NCBI GenBank assembly: GCA_004369085.1
Contig: ML210146.1
Span: 558,001 to 622,000 of the forward strand
Direction: 5' to 3'
Source of the DNA: Coprinopsis marcescibilis
Lineage: Eukaryota > Basidiomycota > Agaricomycetes > Agaricales > Psathyrellaceae
DNA length: 64,000 nucleotides
Positions 23,596 through 32,730 of this stretch are shown piece after piece. The notes under the pieces were generated by a model that did no database searches, was not told the DNA's origin, and saw only the letters and a program-made list of their open reading frames with translations. The stretch's first letter is position 1. Each line of letters opens with the position of its first letter. The translations under genes and the position numbers were made by a program.

Positions 23596-25652
23596 TTATG
23601 TCGTCTGCTTCTTTTGCAGGGCCTGCTGGCGCCGTTGAAGCTTTTCTCTCTGTGATGGCATAGTGAGAAGATTGATTATCTGTTAATGAAAACGACGTAC
23701 CTCAGCAGTTTGCTTCTGCTGGCTGTACTTCATCTTCTCGTACAGTTTCTTTTGCTTGTTGCTCATCATCATCTTGTTCATGTCGCTCTCGGCATCCGCA
23801 ACCACCGCGTTGGACGACACAGAGCCCTTCTTCCCGATCTTCTTGACCTTGGATTCAAACTCCCCGTAATCGAGACCAGCCGCCTCCGCCGCAAGTTCGG
23901 CGGCTCGCAGACTTGCAGGGTCGTCAGTTGTCACAGAGGCCAGGGCAGCGTCCACACCGTCATCTTCGACATTATTTTCGTCCGATTCCACAGGCTCCTC
24001 GTTGTCGTTTTCTGCATCCGAGGTCTCCTCCATATTCACATCGTTCGATGTCCTTGGGTCGTAGGCTCCTGCTAACTCTCCGAAAGGGCTCAGATGCGGT
24101 GGGAGTAATTTCCCTTGTGCGTAGTCGTCTTCCAACAGTATCTTGCCTGCGTTGATACAGTCCACAACCCACTGGGGTTGCACGTATTTCCGCCGTAACC
24201 GCAACTCTCTTTGAGTAGCTGGTTCCTCTTTCTGCACTACGGGCCTGTCGATTACAACATGCGTGATTGATTCATCGGATTCGTCGAAAGGTGATCCAGC
24301 ACCTGAAGACGCTGGCCATCCAACACGACCGCCCAATGATCTAATCGCGAACTCGAATATTGACCGTGACGTTTCTCTTGATAACCAGATGGTGTAAGGA
24401 GCGAATAAACGTGAGGTTGGGTCGGATGGTGAAGTCGTAATGGTGTGCAAGGTTGGTAGGTCGGATGATGCTTCTGGGTTTGCTTTGCTCGCATGGGTGA
24501 CAAATTGTTCGTCTTCCAGTTCTTGCGATGTAGACGTTTGATCTTCCATCTCCGCGTCGGCCTGGGGGTCGTTGGTGCCGACAATGCTCTTGATTGTTTG
24601 TCGGACATCTTTACCAGAGATCTTTTTGCCATCTGCACCCAAGTTCTTGTCATTCGAGACGCGTTTCAGGTGTTCTTGGGAGTCTTGAATGCTGAGTGCA
24701 CCTACACCTGCTGCCATATCTTCCTTCTTGATGTCTAATGGCGGGGGATAGACAAGGTTGATGTCGGTGAAAAGCTTGAAAAGCACGAATCCAAGGAGAG
24801 TTTGATAGAGCTCCAGGAAAGTCAACATAACCCTAACATCGACATCTGTAGGGATCTGCTGGGAATGAGCAAATAAAAACATTGTATATAGAATTAGTTT
24901 TCTTACATTTTGGGTGAATTGGTATGGGACTAGCCAGGTGACTTGTTGGTCCATAATTTCAGCTTGGTAGTAGACACCTTTTATCGAAAGGAAGACCCTG
25001 CGCAGGGATTGAGAGTGCATGACATACAATTGCCATTGCATCGCAAGCTGAGCACAGTTGTCGACTATATCTCGAGGCAATCTCGCAGTACTTGGGAGGG
25101 TTGCAAACAAAAATATCATGCACAAGGCGTCGTCGATGTCCCGGAGAGCGTCAACGAAAGTGGGATAGCTATGGACCAAGATCATCAGAGGTGAAAACCT
25201 TGGGCTATACGAGAATCGAAACATACCGCTCCTTAATGATATGATCCAGCCGGTATATTGGCTTGTTCTCCTCAAGGCTCTTCGCTGCACTCCATTCACC
25301 TCTTCCGAGTGCGCGAGAAAGCTTCTTGGCGAAAGCCTTGTGTTCCCGTAGACGTTTCAGCACTGGTTCATGGGCGAGATAGGCAATATCCTTCGCATAG
25401 TAGAACGAGGTTGGTGCGGATGACCCTTTGTTGGCCTTTTTTCTGTTGTTTGGTTCTCTGGGGAAGATACCTGTAGACTTGTTAGAATATACGTCGCTGA
25501 CTCCCAACGCGCAAGAGAGTTGACTCTTCACCTTTTAGGATGCAAAGTCTTCTGAAATCGGCCAGAGAACATTGGAGCTTTCGCACTGCAGCTGTTCTGG
25601 TAACATAGTTTTTGGCGGCACCGGCCTTTCCTCTTTGCTTGATACGAGCCAT
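23596..25652 (-). CDS. NOP7: pescadillo homologue, 60S ribosome biogenesis
   Basis: Nucleolar member of the PeBoW complex (with Erb1/BOP1 and Ytm1/WDR12), needed for 27S pre-rRNA processing and large-subunit maturation. The start [20 protein letters not shown] is typical of the family, followed by [19 protein letters not shown], the pescadillo N-domain ([17 protein letters not shown], ...DEALCM-like helices) and an acidic linker. A BRCT domain follows ([39 protein letters not shown]). The C-terminus is Lys/Gln-rich ([17 protein letters not shown], then [21 protein letters not shown]). Introns fall near 25480-25535, 25170-25225, 24855-24905 and 23634-23682. It is divergent from Sm D2 with a 208-bp gap. 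Confidence 0.96.
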
Positions 25653-25860
25653 AGTACAGAGAGAATGACCTTGAAGTGTAATGCCGGGTTCGAAAATCTC
25701 CACCTACTTTTGACGCCGCGATCATCCAGAAAACCTTTTATTTTGCAACACCGACAAGACCAAACAAGGCCAGTTCTTGGCATCGCGCGCCCTCAACGAG
25801 CTCTAGGGCTCAGATTGGAACTTTACGTGCTGATAGTTCACTTCTCCACTGTTTGCGATA
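25653..25860. promoter_or_regulatory. 208-bp bidirectional promoter, NOP7 / Sm D2
   Basis: The ATG codons of pescadillo (25652, minus) and Sm D2 (25861, plus) face away from each other across 208 bp. Both are growth-linked housekeeping genes, so joint control through this region is plausible but inferred. Confidence 0.5.
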
Positions 25861-26467
25861 ATGAGGTATTGAACATTCAACGATCCCTTTCATCCGCCAG
25901 TTAATCATGCTTTCTGCCCAGTCAATACGTGCATGTACCCAAGTCGGAATTAGACGAGGCCCAGCTTCGCCAACTCGAAGAACACGAAATCTCACAAGGT
26001 CCTCTGTCAGTGCTGCAGCAGGCAGTTCGCAACCATGCGCAGGTGTTGATATCTCTGCGGAACAACAAGAAACTTCTGGCCCGTGTCAAAGCCTTTGATA
26101 GGCACAGTAATATGGTTTGTACTGTCCCCTTCTACCCTTGGCTCCTTGTGCTAAATCTGTTTCCAGGTCCTTGAAAACGTCAAGGAGGAAAGTTACATTC
26201 GGTCTACAAGCCCGTTTATCCGCAATATTCTTACACACTGTATAGATGTGGACAGAAATTCCAAAAGGAAAGAACAAAAAGCCCGTTAACAAGGACAGAT
26301 TCATCAGCAAGATGTTTTTGCGGTAAGAGTTTCTCCAATTAACATTGAAGAATACTGACCGCGAACCTTCCTCCCAGTGGCGATTCCGTTATCCTCAGTA
26401 AGTTCTTTTTGCCTTTTGGCATCCAGCTAATTTACAAGTTGCCATAGTTCTGCGCAACCAGGTGTAA
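25861..26467 (+). CDS. SMD2: spliceosomal Sm D2 protein
   Basis: Core Sm-ring protein of U1, U2, U4 and U5 snRNPs. Six exons join to 336 nt and 111 residues: 25861-25865, 25922-26114, 26167-26187, 26246-26322, 26378-26397, 26448-26467. The product runs [20 protein letters not shown], then [40 protein letters not shown] (Sm1), VLENVKEMWTEIP and [20 protein letters not shown] (Sm2). The first exon is only ATGAG. The intron 26188-26245 begins GAAAGT where every other intron in the gene begins GT; it must be removed to keep frame and to give the conserved VKEMWTE (see findings). Length matches Sm D2 from other eukaryotes. Confidence 0.95.
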
Positions 26468-26882
26468 ATCATTCATCGGACCATCCTGTATATCATCATC
26501 AGAAATTAAACGACCAACCTTCGACCCGGAGCTGCCTGGTACGCAGCCGGATACCATATTAATGGTTATGTTCGCCGCTTTTCCGCTCACTACGTTTCAT
26601 ATGATGAGATAGTACGCAAACTACCATCCTCAAAGCAGTCTATCGATGTCCGTTCTGTAGTTGTATACTGTTAGGTAAACCATATATGCATCGTAAGATG
26701 AAGACGACAGATACTAGTTTATCCCGACGCCCAGGTTTCCACAGACCTTGGAATACCCTTGATGGAGAACTGCTTTCCTTAAAGTAGAGAAAATTAAGGC
26801 TTCGCTGTGATTCGAACTTACGCGTTTGAGGTTCCATTCGCACCAACAAGAGAGAGTCCCACAACGGTCGCGGCGAATCATC
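26468..26882. other. intergenic region between Sm D2 and CDK11
   Basis: About 415 bp between two plus-strand genes. A GTTCGAAT box on the minus strand near 26810 recalls a tRNA T-loop, but its flanks do not pair (see rejected items). Otherwise nothing recognised. Confidence 0.4.
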
Positions 26883-28397
26883 ATGTCGACTGGATCTGCA
26901 CCGGCGGGACCGTCAACGCCCTCCAAGAAACGCTCAAAGTGGGAAGACGACGACTTGGACCAAGGGCAACAGCTTGAACACCCTCAAAAGCGTAGGGCAA
27001 AGTCAAAGGGATCTACTCCAGCTCTGTCTGAGCCCAGACAAGTCTCCAACACTGGCGCCTCCAACAACCCAAAACCAAAACCAACACTGAAATCCAAGGT
27101 GCTGCATAGTCAATACGTTCCAGAAAGGACACGTCACCCAGAAATCCAGTCGTCGCGGTCTGTCTACTGTTATGAGCGTCTCAACCAAATTGAGGAAGGC
27201 TCATACGGTGTTGTCTTCCGTGCAAGAGACAAGCAGACGGGTGATATCGTCGCTTTGAAGAAGCTGAAGCTCGAGGAAGAGAAGAATGGCTTCCCAATCA
27301 CTGCTCTGCGCGAAATATATGCGCTCATGTCTTGCCAGCACGAAAACGTTGTCAGAGTCAGGGAAGTCGTCGTTGGAGAGACCTTGACACAGTGCGTACC
27401 AGTCTGGTCTCCCGTATCTTGTGCACTGAACTCTTTTGGCCTATTTTCTAAAGGGTCTTCGTTGTCATGGACTTTATAGAGCATGACCTAAAGACACTCC
27501 TTACTTCAATGCCATCCCCGTTCTTACAATCCGAGGTCAAGACACTCATGATTCAGTTGCTATCGGCGGTGAACCATTGCCACCAGAACTGGATCCTCCA
27601 TCGGGATCTTAAGACTAGTAATCTGCTCATGAACAACCGAGGGACGATTAAAGTTGCCGATTTTGGTCTCGCCCGCAGGTATGGCGACCCAGTGGGATTA
27701 GGTGGTTTAACACAGCTAGTGGTCACCCTGTGGTATCGGTGAGTCTAGTGTTATGGTCTTTCAGCTTCTCCTCCGACACCATATATCCTAGCGCACCGGA
27801 AATCCTTCTTGGCGCTACCAAATACTCGACAGCAGTAGACCTGTGGTCTGTTGGCTGCATATTCGCGGAACTGCTTCTCAAGGAACCATTATTCCAAGCT
27901 AAAGGCGAAATCGAGATGATTTCAATGATTTTTAAGCTCCTTGGGCCTCCTACCAAGGAATCATGGTCGAACTACACGGAACTGCCACTTGCTCAGACCA
28001 TCACAATTCCTCCACCTCAACCAAATCAGTTCCGGTCTAAATTTCCCTATCTGTCGACGGCTGGACTCGATTTGCTGATGTCTTTGTTAAAATATGACCC
28101 CGAAAAGAGGATCACTGCAGCAGAAGCATTAAAGCATCCTTATTTCAAGTATGCTCCTTCATCTTGTTCTTGGCTGACACTAACGCTATTGCAGAGAGTC
28201 GCCTTTACCGAAACATCCTGACCTGTTTGGGTCTTTTCCTTCGGCTGCTGCAGGGGAAAAGTGCGTACATCTGCACATAAATCTTGGAATCGCTCTTAAG
28301 TACTAATGTTTGATTCAGGCGGAGAAAGCCTGACAGCCCTTCTGCTCCAGCTCGAGCACAAAATTACAAACTCGTTACAGAATTCGATATTCCCTGA
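26883..28397 (+). CDS. CDK11: CDK11 (PITSLRE-type) cyclin-dependent kinase
   Basis: Nuclear kinase linked to transcription and splicing. A basic Lys/Ser-rich N-terminus of about 95 residues precedes the kinase domain. Visible motifs: [18 protein letters not shown] (Gly loop), [12 protein letters not shown] (ATP lysine), [10 protein letters not shown] (the PITSLRE C-helix with Ser to Ala), [11 protein letters not shown] (catalytic loop), [26 protein letters not shown] (T-loop), [15 protein letters not shown] and [18 protein letters not shown]. The C-terminal tail carries PDLFGSFPS. Introns start at about 27392, 27739, 28150 and 28261. It lacks the long charged N-terminal region of animal CDK11. 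The T-loop is a little longer than usual ([11 protein letters not shown]). Confidence 0.94.
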
Positions 28398-28474
28398 TAA
28401 CATCGTCCAACAAAACTATACAAATAATGCAATCCGTATACAAGATCATGTCCAATAAATACGGACACAATCCA

Positions 28475-30305
28475 CTAAGCGCTGAATCTCTCCGTCAAAA
28501 CTTGACGCATCTGTTGAAACCTGTTGCGCGTCTCTGTCATTTCCCCGCACTTGTCGTAGTATTCTTTGACCTCCTCAACGGTAAACCTGAATTCGGCGGC
28601 GATTCCCCTGAGACTGTGATCAATAACATGCATGCTGGCCAGAGCGACAAGTGCGTTGGTAGTGGCTTCGGATATAGTATCCGGAGTGTCGCCTGCTTCT
28701 TCTTCTGTTTCACTAAAGAACGAAACCCGCTCAGTTCGCGAGGACAAAAGGTTGTGGTTTGGAACGCACCTAGTTCTGCGTCTCTTTGTTGGGTGCTCTT
28801 GTGCTCCTGGTTCTGACGGAGCATGCGCCCATGCCGGTGGTGGCGCATTGCCAACCCGAATTGCCCATTCTGCGTCTTCGTTCTCTTCAACTTCCTCGGG
28901 GCTCTTGGAATGGTCGGGGCGCTGCAGTACTGCAGATGTGGAAGCCACCGGGAGTAATGGAGGGTACACCATTCCAGGGTGGGGCGGAATATTCGGAAAG
29001 CCTGGAGGAACTGGAAGCCTTAGAGGATCCACAGGATGTTCACCGCCCATGGTCATATTTGGCAGGGCAATAGAGCCGTCGCCCGGGTTTGTGAAGGAAG
29101 CCTCGCCCATTTGCTCCAGCTTCCTCTTCTTCCTCGTCCGTTTGGCCTTTTCTTCCGGTTGTCGAACGTACCCATACTGACCCTTCTCCCCAAGCAAAGG
29201 TTGCTTTTGCTCAACGATCGCTGAGATAGTTCGGTCGAGCCGTCTGGAATGCTTCTTGTATCGCTCTCGCCATGATTGCCAAGTATGCCTGGATACCCAA
29301 GTATATTCGGGATTGTGTGCCTTTTAAGGTGACAAAACAACGCGTCAGGTATGTATAGATGTTTCAACGTTGGATTTAATTTCACCTGTTCAACGAGCTG
29401 TTGATACAAACGATTGCCAGTGCGTCCGCCCGTTTCTTTGAACGGAATCTTCTCTGCAATCCAGCGGCAAAGTCGCACTTCGTCATCTTCAGAGAATTGG
29501 GTACGCCTGAGACAAAAGCAACAGTCAGAAGGGTTCCTAGGGTAAGTCAAAATGTCCTTACTCTTCGCCAGGCCGTCGGCCACCTGGGTTCTTGTAGATC
29601 ACAGGGGTATATGTTACAGTACCCTGGTCGATGCATTTCTTGACCCATAGATAAGATTCGATATACTTGTTCGAATCGCCTTCGTATGTCTTGACGAGGT
29701 GTTGGAAGACTTCGGTATTGGGGTCTGCAAGGATGACCTTGGCGTCTTGAATAGGTACGTTTGTGTCCCCACCCGAATGCTGGAGCGCGGTCAATATATG
29801 CTGACTTAATGTTATCATGCTAAATGTGTACCATGATGCGCATGCTCAAAGCGTTTCTGACATTGGGATTTTCTATGCTCTCATGGATGTGCATCGTGAT
29901 AGGTTCGCCGTCTTCGAGAAATATCTGCTTGGGGAGCTCCCCGGAGATTTTACACGCCTCGACGTAGGTGTAAGGCACAAAGTAACGCTCAGGCCTGGTT
30001 TTCGTCGTCCAACACGTGCGCAGCCGGTATTCTTCCTGAGACCCTGGTTGCACTAGAACATAGCCTTGACGAGGAACTTTTGCCTCCACGCGACCACCGA
30101 GGGCCTAAAAGTCGGTTAGGAGACACCGCTGGAGATATAGAAAAGGAGGCGTTACAGCAATGGTTTCACGCAAATCGGTTTGCACATCCTGCGGTATGTC
30201 CTTTGCAATGAAGAATTTGGTAGGTAGATTGTTGCTGTCTTGAAAGATCTAGACATGGTTCAGAAACAGCGTGTTTAGTAGACGAAAGGACCAATGGCTA
30301 ACCAT
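28475..30305 (-). CDS. RAP1: telomere-binding protein Rap1 (BRCT + Myb)
   Basis: Shelterin-type telomere protein. The start ATG at 30305-30303 is followed directly by an intron (30249-30302); exon 2 is 30156-30248 and exon 3 begins at 30104. The first BRCT region reads NLPTKFFIAKDIPQDVQ, IAALGGRVEAKVPRQGYVLV and YVEACKISGELPKQ. A second segment, GGDTNVPIQDAKVILADP then KYIESYLWVKKCIDQGTV, looks like a further BRCT-like or linker domain. The Rap1 Myb domain follows: RTQFSEDDEVRLCRWIAEKI, ETGGRTGNRLYQQL, YTWVSRHTWQSWRERYKKHS. The C-terminus has a small helical domain (FRFTVEEVKEYYDKCGE) that may be an RCT. Telomere-like repeats sit in its own upstream region. Confidence 0.92.
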
Positions 30306-30313
30306 GTTGGTAT

Positions 30314-30322
30314 CCCTAACCC
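30314..30322 (-). promoter_or_regulatory. telobox 1 (GGGTTAGGG)
   Basis: One and a half TTAGGG units in the presumed 5' leader of Rap1, 8 bp upstream of the start codon. Seen directly; function inferred. Confidence 0.5.
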
Positions 30323-30363
30323 GAAATTAAGGTTGGCGTAGAGGACAAGAGCGGTCACAGTGA

Positions 30364-30396
30364 GGGTTAGGGTTGCAGTGACTTATGGTTAGGGTT
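30364..30396 (-). promoter_or_regulatory. teloboxes 2 and 3 (AACCCTAACC, twice)
   Basis: Two boxes in the same orientation, at 30364-30374 and 30387-30396, whose starts are 23 bp apart, or about two helical turns. They lie about 60-90 bp upstream of the Rap1 start codon. Confidence 0.5.
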
Positions 30397-30552
30397 CCAC
30401 GCTCACGTTACACCATCGTGACCAGCAATCCGTCACAACTTGTACAAACACGAGCTCTTTGGTCCACCTGAATTCCATTGTCGGCGCTGAAAGCGGAATA
30501 CGTAGATAATAGGTCGCACTATTTACAGATTTGTTGTAAATTTTAACCCGAA

Positions 30553-32400
30553 TTACTCCAGAACCTTTCCTGGGTTCATGATTCCTTTAGGATCAAAGAC
30601 CTTCTTGATTTTGTACATCAAATCGATGCTAGCTTTGTCTTTCGAATAAGGTAGCGCATGAGTCTTCATTGCACCGATCCCGTGTTCCGCAGAAACAGAG
30701 CCACGAAGCGATTCTGGTGATGGGATTTAGCAGACAGCAACGGAGTAAAGCAGGATCCAACTCACGGACGACTTCGTATATGTAAGGTTCTAACGCATCC
30801 TGGATTTCAGGGAGGAACGCGTCGGCAACAATATTGAGATGTAGATTGCCTATCGCCTGATTAGAAGGGAGCTGTGCTGGTATCTGTCGGATTACTTACC
30901 ATCGCCTACGTGACCATAGCCTAGCACATGCTTCACCGCTTTGTCGTGTAACAGGCCTTTTTGACGGAGGCGTTCGCGCGTGCCATCGACAACCTCTTGG
31001 AAACTGGCCAGAGGAATAGAAATATCATACTTATATGCCTTGCCTTCTTTCGACACCGCCTCTGTGACACCTTCACGCAGGGCCCAAAGTGACGAAAATT
31101 GAGCAGGATTTTGCGCTAACACTCCTGTGTTTATGAGCGGCTGTTCTGCTGAAAGCAAATCCTCCAAAAGATCGGAAAGTTTCTGAATATGTTCGGTCAA
31201 CAACGCATACCCATGGTAGAACAAAAAGGAGACCGACTTCTTCGTCATGTTCCCGCCGACCACCGCTTGTTTCAACCAGCACAAAGCACTCAGCGCCTTC
31301 AACCTCGTCGCTCTCAAGTGCCCGACCCTGCCCATGCTTAACAGCCAAATCGTAGGCAGTGCGATCGATGAATTCAAACGCCGAGAGGATTTCCGACAGG
31401 TGATGCTTTACCTGCCGGAAAAGCGGCTGAACGTTGTTGAAAGAGGGCAGAGCCAGAATGACATTATTAGATGCTTGAGGGGCCGGTGGCGTCAGGATGG
31501 AAACGGCAGTGACAACACCAAGAGTGCCTTCTGCGCCAATGAAAAGCTGCTTGAGGTCGTAACCTAAAAGAAACGATTAAACGGAGAGGAGAGCTTCGGA
31601 GCGAAGCAGCGCACCAGTATTGTCCTTCCTCAACGTAGTGAGTTGGTCCAAAATGGTGCCGTCAGGCAAAACAACCTCCACGCCCAAGACTGTACCGTGA
31701 AGAGACCCATAGCGCAATAGACGCAGACCTCCAGCGTTAGTAGAGACGTTCCCTCCAATCTGGCAACTAATTTATGTTAGTCCATGTTCCAATGCTTGAG
31801 CAATGTTACACAAACCTTCCTTTAGCTCCCAAATCGACAGGCATGATGTGGTTGTGTGGGGCAACATAGTCCGTCAACGATTGCAGGATGCAACCGGCGT
31901 CCGCAACGAGAATTCCTGGGGAAAAAGAATTGGGATGAATGAGAATAATAACCGGCAAGAATCTACCCACCTGCGACAGGGTCGAATGACCGAACCTTGT
32001 TCATGTTTGCCAGCGACAAAACCAGCTCATCGTGTAGGGGAACACTTCCACCAACAAGGCCAGTGTTTCCACCTTGCGGAACGACAGCAATGTACCTTTC
32101 GTTGCACCATTTGAGGATTTGGCTAACCTGTTCCGTTGTTTTGGGTTTGAGAACGGTGGTAGACTGTCCTTTGAATCGGCCAATCCAATCGTTGTTGAAG
32201 ATCTCGAGCTCACTAGGAGAAGCAGAAGCCGGTTCAAGGGTAGTCAAAATAGAGGTTGGTGGGAGGATCTTAGAGAAATGAGCAATGTCTTCCTTGGTCA
32301 CGGAATTGAACTTTGGTGGTGTGGATGATGCCAACCGTGTGGTCCAGCGCAAACGCGTTGGTAAGCGACGGACGACGACGGTTGATGCTGTCGCAAGCAT
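30553..32400 (-). CDS. DLD2: D-2-hydroxyglutarate dehydrogenase, mitochondrial (FAD-linked)
   Basis: FAD enzyme of the VAO fold that oxidises D-2-hydroxyglutarate (or D-lactate) in the mitochondrial matrix. The start ATG at 32400 opens a basic, amphipathic targeting peptide ([19 protein letters not shown]). The FAD domain shows [29 protein letters not shown], LDLSLxN-type [48 protein letters not shown] and [20 protein letters not shown]. The C-terminus is [20 protein letters not shown]. These motifs match Dld2/D2HGDH better than cytochrome-type D-lactate dehydrogenase. Introns lie near 31945, 31765, 31590, 30890 and 30740. It is divergent from the GYF-protein gene across 330 bp. Confidence 0.92.
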
Positions 32401-32730
32401 GGCTTCTGTAGACTGTGAAACAAACGGCAAAAGCTGTCGATGAGTGGTTAGGAAGCCCGGGAACAAAAAACATATTGACTCACACCAGAAGACAGGAACA
32501 AGTCGCCTGGGAGAGTATACGGCTAGGCACAGAACTCCCCTATGGTGATGGCTTAGCTAAGCGGAATTGTATGTGCTGCCTTTGCAGGACTTGTGACTGA
32601 CTGACAGCGACCTCGCTAGCTTTTACTGCTTGTCCTCAGCGCCCATGAGCCCTGCTTAATCTTCCTCCCCTTGCTCTGGTAGCGTTTCTCCCTTTCTTTC
32701 TACCATTTCTGCCTTTTATCCCTCAGGACA
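32401..32730. promoter_or_regulatory. 330-bp divergent promoter, D2HGDH / GYF protein
   Basis: Shared upstream region of two outward-facing genes. A C/T-rich tract (cttcctccccttgctctggt, then ctccctttctttct) lies just before the plus-strand start, typical of fungal promoters. Confidence 0.45.

Larger units (their letters stand above)
30306..30552 (-). promoter_or_regulatory. Rap1 upstream region with telomere-repeat boxes
   Basis: The 247 bp between the D2HGDH stop and the Rap1 ATG must hold the Rap1 promoter and leader. It contains ccctaaccc at 30314-30322 (8 bp before the ATG), gggttagggtt at 30364-30374 and ggttagggtt at 30387-30396. Read along the gene these are GGGTTAGGG once and AACCCTAACC twice. 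Such boxes are bound by TTAGGG-binding Myb proteins in other eukaryotes. Confidence 0.65.

Noticed and set aside
26795..26830. tRNA T-loop-like box (GTTCGAAT on the minus strand)
   Set aside because: The flanking five bases do not form a T-stem, and no D-arm or acceptor stem can be placed around it.
30300..30400. Subtelomere or internal telomere array
   Set aside because: Only three isolated units of 9-11 bp; the region is gene-packed on both sides with conserved core genes, so this is a promoter feature and not chromosome-end DNA.
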